From the NCBI RefSeq assembly GCF_034555965.1, contig NZ_JAYDCK010000003.1, positions 2,356,001 through 2,420,000 on the forward strand: a DNA stretch of 64,000 bases, given 5' to 3'. The translations under genes were made by a program, and so were the position numbers. The notes beneath the pieces were generated by a model. That model was not told where the DNA came from. It did no database searches and worked only from the letters and a program-made list of their open reading frames with translations. This DNA is from Aquicoccus sp. G2-2. GTDB taxonomy: Bacteria; Pseudomonadota; Alphaproteobacteria; Rhodobacterales; Rhodobacteraceae. Below are positions 1-9,061 of the stretch, in pieces (the stretch's first letter is position 1; each line of letters begins with the position of its first letter).

Positions 1-309
1 GCCCTCTTCCTCAAGCAGCGTCGCAAGCGCATCTGCCTGTGCCAGTGTGCGCGGGAAGCCGTCGAAGATGAAACCACCCTTCTTGTCCCCTGCAAGCTTC
101 TCACGAATGAGGCCGATCACGATCTCATCGGTCACAAGCTCGCCGCGGGCCATGACGTCGGCCACGCGTTTGCCCATCTCGGTGCCAGAGGCCTTGGCTT
201 CGCGCAGCATGTCACCCGTAGAGAGCTGGATCATGTTGCGGGTATCGACAAGATGACGCGCCTGTGTGCCTTTACCGGCACCGGGCGGGCCAAGTAGAAT
301 GATATTCAT
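1..309 (-). CDS. adk: Adenylate kinase, partial (3' end outside window)
   Basis: Adenylate kinase interconverts ATP + AMP and 2 ADP in the cytoplasm. The first ~103 residues are visible. The P-loop GPPGAGKGT lies right after the start (residues 7-15), followed by the AMP-binding STGDMLR segment and the FDGFPRT motif near residue 83. The ATG at 307-309 overlaps the secY stop by 4 bp (ATGA), which implies translational coupling. The secY-adk order is the usual one for the end of the spc operon. The C-terminal half (LID and remainder) lies beyond the window edge. Confidence 0.95.
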   Translation of the reverse strand, partial: MNIILLGPPGAGKGTQARHLVDTRNMIQLSTGDMLREAKASGTEMGKRVADVMARGELVTDEIVIGLIREKLAGDKKGGFIFDGFPRTLAQADALATLLEEEG

Positions 310-1667
310 CGGCGGGCCGGTCCTTTCCGTTTGCGCCGCCGCCCCTTGCCCGACAGCTGCGATTTCTCGATCAACCCTTCATACTGGTGCGCAAGCAGAT
401 GGCTTTGGATCTGCTGGATTGTGTCCATCGTCACCGACACAACGATCAAAACTGACGTGCCGCCGAAATAGAACGGGATCGCCAGCTCGGTGCGCAGGAT
501 CTCCGGCAATAGACAAACGGCGGCAAGATAACCCGACCCAAGCACCAGAACGCGATTGACGACATATTCCAGATACTCGGCGGTTTTCTTGCCAGGGCGG
601 ACACCGGGCACAAACCCGTTCTGGTTCTTCAGATTATCCGCCACCTCATCGGGTTTGAAGCTGACGTTGAAGGTGTAGAAATAGGTGAAAAACAGGATCA
701 TCGCCACGTAGAAGGCAAAGTAAAGCGGCTGACCGGGGCCGAAATAGGCAAGGATCGTGCTCATGACCGGGCCGGTTTCAGCGCCCGAGAAGGTGCTGAT
801 CGTGGTTGGCAACAGCAACAGCGACGATGCAAAGATCGGCGGGATCACGCCCGACGGGTTGATCTTGACCGGCAAATGCGAGGAGCCGCCATCATACATC
901 TTCATCCCCACCTGGCGGCGCGGATACTGGATATGAATTTTTCGCAAGGCGCGTTCCATGAACACCACGAAGGCAATCACCGCGATCACCATGACCAGAA
1001 CCCCGATAATCACCGCCGGGCTCAGCACACCAGAGCGCCCTTGCTCAAGGAATTGAGCCAACGCAGACGGCAGGTTGGCGATGATCCCCACGAAGATGAT
1101 CAGCGACACACCATTGCCGACCCCACGCGCGGTGATCTGTTCGCCCAGCCACATCAGGAACATCGTGCCGCCGACCAGCGTGATCATGGTTGAGGCCAGA
1201 AAGAAAAGGCCCGGATCGGTGGCAAGGCTGCCCGCCTCAAGGCTCTTGGCAAGCCCGTAACTCTGCAACACCGCCAGAAACACCGTGCCGTAACGTGTAT
1301 ACTGGTTTATTTTCTTGCGGCCCTGTTCGCCTTCTTTCTTAATCTGCTCCAGCGACGGAACCATCGAGGCCAAAAGCTGCACGATGATCGAGGCCGAGAT
1401 ATAAGGCATGATGCCAAGCGCGAAGATACCCATTCGCCCCAGCGCACCGCCGGTAAACATCGTCAGGATACCGCCAATCCCGGCCGAAGCCTTGTCCATG
1501 AAGTCGCGCAGCGCCTGCCCGTCGATACCCGGAACAGGGATATACGTCCCCAATCGGTAGACGATCAGCAAACCCAGCGTGAACAGGATGCGATTTCGCA
1601 GATCGGTTGCTTTTCCCAGTGACGCCCAACTTGTGTTGGCGGCCATCTGTTCTACGGCAGATACCAT
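306..1667 (-). CDS. secY: Protein translocase subunit SecY
   Basis: Central channel subunit of the Sec translocon in the inner membrane. The 453-aa product has the family's usual length and about ten hydrophobic segments. The N-terminal region shows the plug motif PVPGID, and the cytoplasmic C-terminus is basic (RRRKRKG). It sits between rplO (108 bp upstream) and adk (4-bp overlap), the classic distal spc order. No frameshift is seen. Confidence 0.97.
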   Translation of the reverse strand: MVSAVEQMAANTSWASLGKATDLRNRILFTLGLLIVYRLGTYIPVPGIDGQALRDFMDKASAGIGGILTMFTGGALGRMGIFALGIMPYISASIIVQLLASMVPSLEQIKKEGEQGRKKINQYTRYGTVFLAVLQSYGLAKSLEAGSLATDPGLFFLASTMITLVGGTMFLMWLGEQITARGVGNGVSLIIFVGIIANLPSALAQFLEQGRSGVLSPAVIIGVLVMVIAVIAFVVFMERALRKIHIQYPRRQVGMKMYDGGSSHLPVKINPSGVIPPIFASSLLLLPTTISTFSGAETGPVMSTILAYFGPGQPLYFAFYVAMILFFTYFYTFNVSFKPDEVADNLKNQNGFVPGVRPGKKTAEYLEYVVNRVLVLGSGYLAAVCLLPEILRTELAIPFYFGGTSVLIVVSVTMDTIQQIQSHLLAHQYEGLIEKSQLSGKGRRRKRKGPARR

Positions 1668-1688
1668 GCTTGGTCTCTCTCAATGCAA

Positions 1689-1722
1689 GCGCCGCCGAAG
1701 CTGTTTTCCAGCCCGGCGGCGC
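1689..1722 (-). promoter_or_regulatory. Stem-loop in the rplO-secY spacer
   Basis: A 9-bp perfect GC-rich inverted repeat (GCGCCGCCG / CGGCGGCGC) with a 16-nt loop lies in the 108-bp spacer between rplO and secY. There is no T-run, so it is not a classical terminator. It may attenuate or stabilise the transcript between the ribosomal proteins and SecY. The function is inferred from position only. Confidence 0.4.
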
Positions 1723-1775
1723 ATTTAGGAAAACTGTGAAGTTATCTAAGACGCGCGCGCCTTGGGGACAACCTC

Positions 1776-2249
1776 TTATTCGGCCGCTGCCGCCGCCGTG
1801 ATGGTAAGTTTACCGCCCGCTTTCTCAACTGCGTCCACCGCAGCCTTCGACGCGCCCGTCACTTCCAGTTGCAGTTTGGCGCTGATTTCGCCCTTGGCAA
1901 GGATGCGCACACCATCGAGCTTGCGCCGCACGATACCGGTTTCCACCAGCACGTCTTCGGTGATTGCCTTTTTCGCGTCGAGCTTCTTGGCATCGACAAA
2001 TTTCTGAATGAGGCCAAGGTTTACCACCGCGAATTGCTTCCGGTTGGGTTTGTTGAATCCCCGCTTGGGCAAGCGTTGATAGATCGGCATCTGGCCACCT
2101 TCATAGCCACCGATTGCCACGCCAGAACGCGATTTCTGGCCCTTGATCCCGCGGCCTGCGGTCTTGCCCATGCCAGAGCCCGGACCACGGCCAACCCGCT
2201 TGCGTTTCTTGGTCGCACCGGGATTGTCGTGCAGTTCATTGAGTTTCAT
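1776..2249 (-). CDS. rplO: 50S ribosomal protein L15
   Basis: L15 is a 23S rRNA-binding protein of the large subunit. The start at MKLNELHDN gives 157 aa and is preceded by GGAGAAG seven bases upstream; the open frame continues upstream, but that part has no L15 similarity. The basic glycine-rich N-terminus ([18 protein letters not shown]) is diagnostic. The C-terminus ends in a run of alanines. Unusually, the gene upstream is not rpmD but a MarC-family gene on the same strand. Confidence 0.96.
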   Translation of the reverse strand: MKLNELHDNPGATKKRKRVGRGPGSGMGKTAGRGIKGQKSRSGVAIGGYEGGQMPIYQRLPKRGFNKPNRKQFAVVNLGLIQKFVDAKKLDAKKAITEDVLVETGIVRRKLDGVRILAKGEISAKLQLEVTGASKAAVDAVEKAGGKLTITAAAAAE

Positions 2250-2408
2250 GTCGCTTCTCCTTTGCCGGAACTGACCCATGAAGCGATAGGGGGCCAAACA
2301 CGGCGTTTCTTGGTTGATTGAGTCGTGTGGCACAAGGCCACCGGGGGCGTATAGACCTTCGACTTTGCCATTGCAAGCGTGCCGACAAGGGGGCGGCGCG
2401 CTCCCCAA

Positions 2409-3044
2409 TCAGTCGAGATTAAGCACACCGACAAGCTGAAAACCATTGAGAATAGAATCGACCGCTACAGTCGCCAAAATGATCCCCATCACCCGGCTGA
2501 TGGCATTTGCCCCGGTCTGACCGATCACCCGCTTCAACCGCGTGGCAACAAGCAACAGCGCCAAGGTTATCAACAGCACCAGAAGCAGCAAAAACCCCGT
2601 GACCGCCTGATCTGGAATCGAATGGCCATGATTATCAGTCAGGATGACGACCGCCAGCAAGGCGCCGGGCGATGCGATGGAGGGCATGGCAAGCGGAAAC
2701 ACTGCACCTGCCATATGATCACGCTCGGCTTCTTCGATTTCGCGCATCGCCTTTGGCTCACCGAAAATCATCGTCAGCGCGAATAGGAACAGAACAATCC
2801 CGCCCGCAATCTGAAACGAACCAAGCCGCAGCCCGACCGCTTCGATCATCACTTGCCCACCGATCAGGAAAAGCAACAAAACCACCGCAGCAACCAACAC
2901 GGCCCGGCTGGCCAAACGCCAATGCAGGTGCTCGGGAACGCCTTGCGACGCAAAATAGAAGACCGGCAACGTGCCAATTGGATCTATCACGACGAAAAGC
3001 GTGATAAATTCGCGCAGAAGACTGGCAATTGTGATGTCAGGCAT
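2409..3044 (-). CDS. MarC family (UPF0056) integral membrane protein
   Basis: The ~211-aa protein has about six hydrophobic helices and the MarC-family pattern: FVVIDPIGTLPVF near the N-terminus and FPLAMPSIASPGA in the middle. The family's function is unresolved; despite the name it is not established as a drug exporter. The ATG at 3044 is chosen, with AAGGGA about 11 bases upstream; a TTG three codons earlier is possible. It lies between rpmD and rplO, normally adjacent genes, with a terminator and REP-like palindrome on the rpmD side. This suggests an insertion into the spc operon. Confidence 0.85.
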   Translation of the reverse strand: MPDITIASLLREFITLFVVIDPIGTLPVFYFASQGVPEHLHWRLASRAVLVAAVVLLLFLIGGQVMIEAVGLRLGSFQIAGGIVLFLFALTMIFGEPKAMREIEEAERDHMAGAVFPLAMPSIASPGALLAVVILTDNHGHSIPDQAVTGFLLLLVLLITLALLLVATRLKRVIGQTGANAISRVMGIILATVAVDSILNGFQLVGVLNLD

Positions 3045-3360
3045 CAAACACAAATTCCCTTGGCTAATGAGAGTCGTCGCAATCGTTGCATGTATCTGAC
3101 TTGCCAGATCACGCAGTCAGCTTCAATCACAACAAACATCCCGGAGTACAGAGTTATGCCACAAAATGCCTGCTTGCCCAATATGCGAGCTTTGCGAGCT
3201 TTCGTTGGTCGGGCATCTTGAACAGATAAGGGCTCTCAGAATTGTTTGCGAACGGGCGCCCACCCCCACAGGGTTGGTGCCGCGTTGCGCCAAATATACT
3301 TCACCGCACACGGTGAGCACATCGGGAAAGCGCGCCGGACTGGTCGGAACCACGTCTGCG

Positions 3361-3397
3361 AAAAATACAAAAACGCCCCCGGCAATAACCGAGGGCG
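3361..3397 (-). terminator. Rho-independent terminator downstream of rpmD
   Basis: On the minus strand a stem CGCCC-T-CGG / CCG-G-GGGCG with a TTATTG loop is followed by TTTTTGTATTTTT. This is a good intrinsic terminator. It would end the rpmC-to-rpmD transcript before the MarC-family gene. Confidence 0.8.
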
Positions 3398-3406
3398 CTT
3401 CAAATC

Positions 3407-3433
3407 TCGCGTAGGGTGGGGTTTCACCCCACC
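3407..3433. repeat. REP-like palindrome, copy 1
   Basis: A perfect 8-bp stem (GGTGGGGT / ACCCCACC) with a TTC loop lies 6 bp past the rpmD stop. The 17 bases TCGCGTAGGGTGGGGTT (3407-3423) recur exactly at 24663-24679, inside the RAYT transposase gene. Short palindromes of this kind are the usual partners of RAYT proteins. Confidence 0.6.
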
Positions 3434-3439
3434 ACCCGC

Positions 3440-3628
3440 TCAACCTTTTTCTTCGATGATCTCGACCATATGCGGGATCGACGCGACCATGCCGCGCACG
3501 GAAGGCGTGTCTTCCAACTCGCGGGTCTTGTGCATCTTGTTAAGGCCAAGCCCGACCAGCGTTGCGCGCTGTTTGGCCGGGCGGCGGATCGGTGAGCCGA
3601 TCTGTTTGACGACGATGGTTTTTGCCAT
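3440..3628 (-). CDS. rpmD: 50S ribosomal protein L30
   Basis: L30 is a small large-subunit protein; 62 aa is a typical length. The KQIGSPI and [10 protein letters not shown] segments are characteristic. It lies directly after rpsE: the intended rpsE stop is 12 bp upstream of this ATG. Because rpsE is frameshifted, the S5 frame as read runs through the whole of rpmD in another frame. A REP-like palindrome and a terminator follow. Confidence 0.95.
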   Translation of the reverse strand: MAKTIVVKQIGSPIRRPAKQRATLVGLGLNKMHKTRELEDTPSVRGMVASIPHMVEIIEEKG

Positions 3629-3640
3629 GGGTCCGGTTCC

Positions 3641-4218
3641 TTACGCTTTTGCCGCTTCAGCGGGGCCTCGGCGGCGGGCGCATCGCCCTTGCCAAGGATG
3701 TCAGCCACTTTCTTGCCACGCCGCTGAGCCACCATGCGCGGTGAGCTTTCTTTTTGCAGCCCGTCGATGGTGGCGCGGATCATGTTATAGGGGTTCTGCG
3801 TCCCGATGGACTTGGAAACCACGTCCTTGATGCCCAGCATCTCGAACACGGCCCGCATCGGTCCACCAGCGATGATCCCTGTCCCTTCCGGGGCGGTCCG
3901 CATCACAACCTTGCCCGCACCGTGGCGGCCTTCCATGTCGTGATGCAACGTGCGGCCTTCGCGCAGCGGCACGCGGATCATCTGCCGCTTGGCGGCTTCC
4001 GTCGCCTTGCGAATGGCCTCAGGCACTTCTTTCGCCTTGCCCTTGCCAAAGCCGACACGACCCTTCTGATCGCCAACCACGACAAGTGCTGCAAAGCCGA
4101 AGCGTTTGCCGCCTTTTACGGTTTTCGAAACCCGGTTGATCGCAACCAGGCGGTCCGCGAATTCCGGTGTTTCCTCACGACGCTGGCCACGGCCGCGTTG
4201 TTGTCCTTCTCTTGCCAT
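3641..4218 (-). CDS. rpsE: 30S ribosomal protein S5 (C-terminal frameshift)
   Basis: S5 is a small-subunit protein involved in decoding accuracy. The N-terminal double-stranded RNA-binding fold (residues ~20-85, [13 protein letters not shown]) and the C-terminal [16 protein letters not shown] regions are intact. Near codon 185, a run of four C in the coding strand (3662-3665) ends the match. As read, the frame continues to 3424 and gives 264 aa. One extra C restores an AEA-rich tail with TAA at 3641-3643 and a 192-aa protein, 12 bp before rpmD. A base-calling error is the simplest explanation. Confidence 0.9.
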
Positions 4219-4335
4219 CGGGCAATCCTTCCATCTGGGCGCAGGTCAGCGCCGGTATAAGCCAATCCCGGTGCTGGGCGCTCTCGCCCAAAGCCCGGAT
4301 CATCGGGGCGGCACCAAGGCACCGCCCGCAGTCTC

Positions 4336-4695
4336 TTAGATCTTCAATCCGCCTTCACGCGCAGCGTCGGCCAAAGCCTTCACCTTGCCATGGAAGAGAA
4401 AGCCACCACGGTCGAAATAAGCTTCGCTGACGCCCGCTTTCTTGGCACGCTCCGCGATTGCGGCTCCCACCTTGATCGCCGCATCGACGTTGTTCTTGCC
4501 AACCACACCGAGATCCTTCTCGAGAGAAGACGCCGCGGCGAGGGTGCGACCATTCACATCGTCGATCAGCTGGGCGCTGATGTTTTTCGACGAGCGATGG
4601 ACCGAAAGGCGCAGCTTGCCGCTGTTGACCTTGCGAAGTTTGTTCCGGACGCGCAGGCGGCGCTTGAGGAACAGTTCCCGTTTGCTGTTTGCCAT
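4336..4695 (-). CDS. rplR: 50S ribosomal protein L18
   Basis: L18 binds 5S rRNA in the central protuberance. The 119-aa product has the typical RVRNKLRK and [14 protein letters not shown] segments and the [18 protein letters not shown]-terminus. The start at MANSKREL lies 11 bp after the rplF stop. A 117-bp spacer with GC-rich repeats separates it from rpsE, longer than the other gaps in this operon. Confidence 0.96.
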   Translation of the reverse strand: MANSKRELFLKRRLRVRNKLRKVNSGKLRLSVHRSSKNISAQLIDDVNGRTLAAASSLEKDLGVVGKNNVDAAIKVGAAIAERAKKAGVSEAYFDRGGFLFHGKVKALADAAREGGLKI

Positions 4696-4706
4696 TTTGC
4701 TGATCC

Positions 4707-5240
4707 TTACTTCTTCTTGCCTTCCTTGCGGAAGATATACTCGTCTTTGTATTTGATGCCCTTGCCTTTGTAAGGCTCGGGGCGACGCCATTCGCGGATA
4801 TTGGCCGCGACCTGGCCGACGAGCTGTGCACTATCACCTTCGATGACGATCTCGGTGTTCTTCGGGCAGGTGACAGTCACCCCCGCAGGCACCTCGAAAT
4901 CAACTTCGTGGCTATACCCGAGGTTCAGCTTCAGGGTGTTGCCCTGAATTGCTGCCCGGTAACCAACGCCGTTGATCTCAAGCTGTTTCTTGAAGCCTTC
5001 GGACACGCCCTGAACCATGTTGGCCACGACAGTGCGGCTCATGCCCCATTGCTGACGCGCGCGCTTGGATTTGCCGCGCGGCGTCACCTTTACCACGTTG
5101 TCGTCCAGCGTGAGAGTCACATCGTCGGTTGCGGTGAAGCTTTGGGTCGCTTTCGGCCCTTTCACTTCGATGGTCTGGCCGGAGATCGTGGCGGTAACGC
5201 CCGACGGAAGCTCGACCGGTTTTTTCCCAATACGAGACAT
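4707..5240 (-). CDS. rplF: 50S ribosomal protein L6
   Basis: L6 lies near the factor-binding site of the large subunit. The start [15 protein letters not shown] has GGAGAG 5 bp upstream and gives 177 aa, the usual length; an upstream in-frame extension is not L6-like. The internal duplication typical of L6 is visible, as is the C-terminal motif [11 protein letters not shown]. It is spaced 10 bp from rpsH and 11 bp from rplR. Confidence 0.97.
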   Translation of the reverse strand: MSRIGKKPVELPSGVTATISGQTIEVKGPKATQSFTATDDVTLTLDDNVVKVTPRGKSKRARQQWGMSRTVVANMVQGVSEGFKKQLEINGVGYRAAIQGNTLKLNLGYSHEVDFEVPAGVTVTCPKNTEIVIEGDSAQLVGQVAANIREWRRPEPYKGKGIKYKDEYIFRKEGKKK

Positions 5241-5250
5241 TGCGCTCTCC

Positions 5251-5643
5251 TTAAAAGACCGTGCAAAGCACTTCGCCGCCAACATTGGCCGCGCGTGCAT
5301 GTGCATCCGACATCACGCCACGCGGCGTGCTGACAATCGACACACCCAGCCCCTGACGGACCGAAGGAATGTCTTTCACGCCCATGTAAACGCGGCGACC
5401 GGGCTTGGAGACCCGCTTCAACTCGCGAATGACAGGCGTGCCATCAAAATATTTAAGGCTGATTTCAAGGGTCGGATGACCATTGGCATCGGTGCCGCTT
5501 TCGTAACCACGGATGTAGCCTTCATCGGCCAGAACATCCAGAACCCAAGCCCGAAGCTTGGACGCAGGGGTGGAAACGATGGATTTGCCGCGCATGCTCG
5601 AGTTGCGGATGCGGGTCAACATATCGCCGACAGGATCGTTCAT
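5251..5643 (-). CDS. rpsH: 30S ribosomal protein S8
   Basis: S8 is a primary 16S rRNA-binding protein and, in E. coli, the translational repressor of the spc operon. The 130-aa product begins [14 protein letters not shown]. It carries the STPRGVMSD motif near the C-terminus, typical of the RNA-binding site. It lies 10 bp from both neighbours in a tight operon. Confidence 0.97.
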   Translation of the reverse strand: MNDPVGDMLTRIRNSSMRGKSIVSTPASKLRAWVLDVLADEGYIRGYESGTDANGHPTLEISLKYFDGTPVIRELKRVSKPGRRVYMGVKDIPSVRQGLGVSIVSTPRGVMSDAHARAANVGGEVLCTVF

Positions 5644-5653
5644 GTCTCTCTCC

Positions 5654-5959
5654 TTACCAGCTCGATTTCACAAGACCGGGGATTTGCCCGGCCGAACCCA
5701 GTTCGCGCAGCATGATCCGGCTGACCTTGAGCTTGCGGTAATAGGCGTGCGGACGCCCCGTCAGCTGGCAGCGGTTGTGCAGGCGCGTGGCCGAGGAATT
5801 GCGCGGCAGTTGCGCCAGCTTCAGCGAAGCGCGGAAGCGTTCTTCCATCGGTTTGGACTGATCGTTGATGATCTCTTTCAGCGCGGCGCGCTTAGCGGCG
5901 AATTTCTCGACCAGTTTCTGGCGCTTGAGTTCGCGTTCGACCATGGATTTCTTAGCCAT
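5654..5959 (-). CDS. rpsN: 30S ribosomal protein S14, long zinc-free type
   Basis: S14 belongs to the head of the small subunit. At 101 aa and without CxxC pairs, this is the long zinc-independent form usual in proteobacteria. The conserved C-terminal region [14 protein letters not shown] and the ending GLVKSSW are present. It lies between rplE and rpsH. Confidence 0.97.
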   Translation of the reverse strand: MAKKSMVERELKRQKLVEKFAAKRAALKEIINDQSKPMEERFRASLKLAQLPRNSSATRLHNRCQLTGRPHAYYRKLKVSRIMLRELGSAGQIPGLVKSSW

Positions 5960-5980
5960 ATCTATATCTCCTCCCGCGGT

Positions 5981-6544
5981 TTACGAGTTGAAGGGCATGT
6001 TGAAATGCTTCAACAGCGCCTTGGCTTCCGCATCGGTATTCGCGGTGGTGGCAATAACGATGTCCATCCCCCAGGCCTCATCGACCTTATCAAAGTCGAT
6101 CTCGGGGAAGACGATGTGTTCCTTCAGACCCATGGCATAGTTGCCACGGCCATCGAAGCTTTTCCCGGAAACACCGCGAAAGTCGCGGATACGGGGCATG
6201 GCCACGGTGACAAGCCGGTCAAGGAATTCATACATCCGGTCGCCGCGCAGCGTGACTTTGGCGCCCATCGGCATCCCTTCACGAACCCGGAAACCGGCAA
6301 TGGAATTCTTGGCGATGGTCATCACGGCCTGCTGACCTGCGATCAGCGACAGATCCCCGACAGCCGACTTGGCTTTCTTGGTATCTTTCACCGCGGCACG
6401 GCCACAGCCGATGTTCAGCACGATCTTGTCAAGCTGCGGGATCATCATGGCGTTCTTGTAACCGAACTCCTCCATCATCGCGGGCTTGATCGTTTCCTTG
6501 AACGAGGCCTTCAGGCGCGGGGTATAGGTTGCAGCATCAAGCAT
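5981..6544 (-). CDS. rplE: 50S ribosomal protein L5
   Basis: L5 binds 5S rRNA and contacts P-site tRNA. The 187-aa product shows the [26 protein letters not shown] and [17 protein letters not shown] segments. Its start overlaps the rplX stop by 8 bp, indicating coupling. A 21-bp spacer separates it from rpsN. Confidence 0.97.
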   Translation of the reverse strand: MLDAATYTPRLKASFKETIKPAMMEEFGYKNAMMIPQLDKIVLNIGCGRAAVKDTKKAKSAVGDLSLIAGQQAVMTIAKNSIAGFRVREGMPMGAKVTLRGDRMYEFLDRLVTVAMPRIRDFRGVSGKSFDGRGNYAMGLKEHIVFPEIDFDKVDEAWGMDIVIATTANTDAEAKALLKHFNMPFNS

Positions 6545-6848
6545 CGATCACGTCCCCCGTGGTCTTGGCAATCCGCACCTTCTTGTCGCCTTCAATCTTG
6601 AAGCCAACGCGGGTGGGCTTGCCGTTCTTGTCGACAATGGCAAGGTTGGAAAGCTGGATCGGCATCGCCTTGGGCAGACGGCCACCTTGGGCTGTCTGGC
6701 TCTGCCGGGTATGACGGATCGCCATGTTGACGCCCTCCACAACCGCTTTACCGTCCTTCGGCATCACTGCGCTGATAGTGCCCTGCTTGCCTTTGTCTTT
6801 CCCGGCAAGCACGATCACCTTGTCGCCTTTTTTGAGTTTGGCAGCCAT
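6537..6848 (-). CDS. rplX: 50S ribosomal protein L24
   Basis: L24 is an early assembly protein of the large subunit. The 103-aa product has an N-terminal KOW motif ([18 protein letters not shown]). The C-terminal segment [19 protein letters not shown] is typical. Its start lies 1 bp after the rplN stop and it overlaps rplE by 8 bp. Confidence 0.97.
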   Translation of the reverse strand: MAAKLKKGDKVIVLAGKDKGKQGTISAVMPKDGKAVVEGVNMAIRHTRQSQTAQGGRLPKAMPIQLSNLAIVDKNGKPTRVGFKIEGDKKVRIAKTTGDVIDA

Positions 6849-6849
6849 C

Positions 6850-7218
6850 TTACAGCACCTCCGGCGCGAGCGAGATGATCTTCATGAAGTTCTTCGCACG
6901 CAGCTCACGAACCACCGGCCCGAAGATACGGGTGCCGACCGGCTCGTTGTTGTTGTTGAGGATGACGGCGGCGTTGCGATCAAACCGGATCGCGGTGCCG
7001 TCTTCGCGGCGGACTTCCTTGGCGGTGCGCACGACGACGGCTTTACGCACGTCACCTTTCTTTACGCGGCCGCGCGGGATGGCTTCCTTCACGGAGACTA
7101 CGATAATGTCACCGACACTCGCGTATTTCCGCTTGGACCCACCCAGGACCTTGATGCACTGAACCCGGCGCGCGCCGGAGTTGTCAGCAACATCCAGATT
7201 GGTCTGCATCTGGATCAT
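6850..7218 (-). CDS. rplN: 50S ribosomal protein L14
   Basis: L14 is a universally conserved large-subunit protein at the subunit interface. The 122-aa product starts [18 protein letters not shown], the family hallmark, and ends [10 protein letters not shown]. It lies 66 bp after rpsQ and 1 bp before rplX. Confidence 0.98.
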   Translation of the reverse strand: MIQMQTNLDVADNSGARRVQCIKVLGGSKRKYASVGDIIVVSVKEAIPRGRVKKGDVRKAVVVRTAKEVRREDGTAIRFDRNAAVILNNNNEPVGTRIFGPVVRELRAKNFMKIISLAPEVL

Positions 7219-7284
7219 GTGGTTTCTCCTGACCTTTAGGGTAACGACCCCATGGTTTCGATCAAACCGAAAGGCTCGGGAAGC

Positions 7285-7515
7285 TTAGGCTTCCAGAACC
7301 TCCCAGCGTTTCGTCTTCGACTTCGGCGCACATTCCGCTATGCGGACCTGGTCACCGACCTTGAATGTGTTGTTCTCATCGTGAGCCCGGTATTTCTTGG
7401 ACTTACGGACCGTCTTGTGCAGCAGCGGGTGCTTGAAGCGGCGCTCGACACTCACGGTAATGGTCTGTGCATTGGCGTCCGAGGTTACGGTGCCGGTGAG
7501 GATACGTTTGGGCAT
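7285..7515 (-). CDS. rpsQ: 30S ribosomal protein S17
   Basis: S17 is a primary 16S rRNA-binding protein. The 76-aa product shows [15 protein letters not shown] and the [21 protein letters not shown] segment typical of the family. It follows rpmC after 14 bp. The ATG at 7515 has AGGAGCC-type ribosome binding sequence just upstream. Confidence 0.97.
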   Translation of the reverse strand: MPKRILTGTVTSDANAQTITVSVERRFKHPLLHKTVRKSKKYRAHDENNTFKVGDQVRIAECAPKSKTKRWEVLEA

Positions 7516-7529
7516 CTGACTGGCTCCTT

Positions 7530-7739
7530 TTACTCGGCTTGCGCCGCGGCTGCGGCGGCTTTTTCGTTCAAAACGGTTTTGACCCGCGCGGTATCGCGTT
7601 TCACCACACGCATACGTGCAGTATTCTCCAGCGCGCCAGAGGCTTGCTGAAAGCGCAGGTTGAAGCTCTCTTTCTTGAGGTTGGCCAGCTCGTCCTTGAG
7701 CTGGTCAGCCGACTTGTCACGCAGATCGCTCGCGTTCAT
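7530..7739 (-). CDS. rpmC: 50S ribosomal protein L29
   Basis: L29 lies near the peptide exit tunnel. The start [18 protein letters not shown] gives 69 aa. The open frame extends further upstream, but that part does not resemble L29. The middle [18 protein letters not shown] is diagnostic, and the C-terminus is alanine-rich. In most bacteria rplP sits directly upstream on the same strand. Here rpmC is instead the first gene of a minus-strand operon, facing away from an oppositely oriented rplB-rplP cluster. Confidence 0.96.
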   Translation of the reverse strand: MNASDLRDKSADQLKDELANLKKESFNLRFQQASGALENTARMRVVKRDTARVKTVLNEKAAAAAAQAE

Positions 7740-7821
7740 GTCATTTTCCTTTTCAACATCACTGGCAAGCCCCGTTCGGGTGACCCTGATTCCAGTGGAG
7801 TCCATGAGTAGAAGGCTGCGC

Positions 7822-7848
7822 AATACAGCGCGTTGCTGCCTATGGCAA
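7822..7848 (-). promoter_or_regulatory. Candidate promoter for the rpmC operon
   Basis: On the minus strand, TTGCCA (7843-7848) and TGTATT (7822-7827) are separated by 15 bp, about 83 bp before the rpmC start. The spacing is short and the match modest. Some promoter is needed here because the upstream ribosomal genes are on the other strand. Confidence 0.3.
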
Positions 7849-7926
7849 GGCTTTGCGCGAAATAAATTCGGATTCCTGAAATCCGCCCCCTCGCCCAAGC
7901 GTTACAGCTGGTTTATGACACGTCCC

Positions 7927-8547
7927 ATGTCAAAGATCGAATCCCTTTTCGTCACCCGCCTTTACCGTGCTCAAGTCGCGGAATACGGGCATGCCATCCG
8001 CACGGATGAGCTTGAAGCCTCCTGTTTTTCCATCGCCGAAGACGATGATGCGGGTCAGCAATGGTGTGAGGAGAACGGCTATCCCGGCTATACCTCCTAT
8101 GCCTCGCTCACCGATCTGCCATGGCGATTCCCTATCTTCGCCGATCTGGTCAGCGCGCTCGACGCGCATGTGGCAGCATTTGCCGAAGATCTGGAATTTG
8201 ATCTCGAAGGCCGGGCGCTCAAACTTGAAGACATCTGGATCAACATCCTGCCCGAGGGTGGGGTACACGCCTCACACATTCATCCCCATTCGGTGATTTC
8301 GGGAACAACCTATGTCACCATGCCCGAAGGTGCCTCGGCCCTCAAACTCGAAGACCCGCGATCGGCCCGGATGATGGCAGCACCTGCGCGCAAAAAAGAC
8401 GCGCGGGAGGAACTGAAGACATTTGTCTATGTCGCGCCGAAGGTCGGGGATGTGCTGCTCTGGGAAAGCTGGCTCAGGCATGAGGTGCCGATGAACATGA
8501 GCGAAGATGATCGGGTGTCGGTGAGTTTCAATTATCGCTGGGAGTGA
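7927..8547 (+). CDS. 2OG-Fe(II) oxygenase-like protein (TIGR02466-type)
   Basis: The ~206-aa product carries an H-x-H pattern in a segment reading HASHIHPHSVISG. A later basic segment has WLRHEVP and ends in RVSVSFNYRW. This is the arrangement of the uncharacterised TIGR02466 branch of iron/2-oxoglutarate oxygenases; the substrate is unknown. The start MSKIESLF is chosen; an ATG four codons earlier is possible and neither has a strong ribosome binding site. It is divergent from rpmC and lies in the break between the two halves of the ribosomal cluster. Confidence 0.7.
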   Translation: MSKIESLFVTRLYRAQVAEYGHAIRTDELEASCFSIAEDDDAGQQWCEENGYPGYTSYASLTDLPWRFPIFADLVSALDAHVAAFAEDLEFDLEGRALKLEDIWINILPEGGVHASHIHPHSVISGTTYVTMPEGASALKLEDPRSARMMAAPARKKDAREELKTFVYVAPKVGDVLLWESWLRHEVPMNMSEDDRVSVSFNYRWE

Positions 8548-8651
8548 GCCACCCTGCGGCTCAACGAGGCGAGGCGACATCGCCAAACGGCCCGGATCTC
8601 CCCCCAAAGCAGCCATTGCCTGCACCCCGAACAGCGGCTAGGCTGACGCCC

Positions 8652-8828
8652 ATGAAACATGTTCCCAAGGAAACCACCCCGGACGCCCTTATTCAGGAAT
8701 TTCTGGACAAAGGCGGCAAGGTTAGCGTTGGCAAAACCAAACCGCCCAAGCCTGAGTTGGGCCTGAGCAAGAATGTTTGGGGCAACAAGTTGACCAAGGA
8801 AGAAAAGGCCGCGCGCGACAAGACCTGA
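8652..8828 (+). CDS. Small conserved-looking hypothetical protein
   Basis: This 58-aa ORF is rich in Lys, Pro and Glu, with no hydrophobic segment and no motif I recognise. The middle reads GKTKPPKPELGLSKNVWG and the end is strongly charged. It lies in the same orientation as the oxygenase-like gene and rplB. Composition and codon use look coding, but no function can be assigned. Confidence 0.5.
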   Translation: MKHVPKETTPDALIQEFLDKGGKVSVGKTKPPKPELGLSKNVWGNKLTKEEKAARDKT

Positions 8829-8879
8829 GCCCGCAATCCGGGCGCGCGCTGGCCTTGGCCAACAGGCGTGAAAAATCCG

Positions 8880-9061
8880 CGCTTTCTATAGACACCTCTC
8901 GGCATCCCTGTTACATCGCCCAAATCTTGCGGCCTCGGATTCGTCCGGGGCCCATGATTTTTGGAATTGGGGACCTTCGGGGCCCTTGAACGAGCCGGGC
9001 TCAAGCTCGGCCTACACATAGGCGGGGAAACCCGCCGTTTGCTAAACGGAAGACAGAAAGC
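8880..9061 (+). promoter_or_regulatory. Leader and promoter region of rplB
   Basis: This leader holds a TATAGA element near 8889-8894, without a well-spaced -35. Several hairpins follow before the rplB start, including GGCGGG-GAAA-CCCGCC and CCGTTT-GCT-AAACGG. Canonical S10 operons place rplW directly upstream of rplB; it is absent here, so rplB must be driven from this leader. The hairpins could mediate autoregulation, which is inference. Confidence 0.35.

Larger units (their letters stand above)
3045..3439. other. Intergenic region between rpmD and the MarC-family gene
   Basis: This ~395-bp stretch has no convincing gene. It contains a terminator for the minus-strand operon (3361-3397), a REP-like palindrome (3407-3433) and a small hairpin near 3300 (TCACCG-CACA-CGGTGA). 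A promoter for marC-rplO-secY-adk would be expected here, but no clear -35/-10 pair was recognised. Confidence 0.5.
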
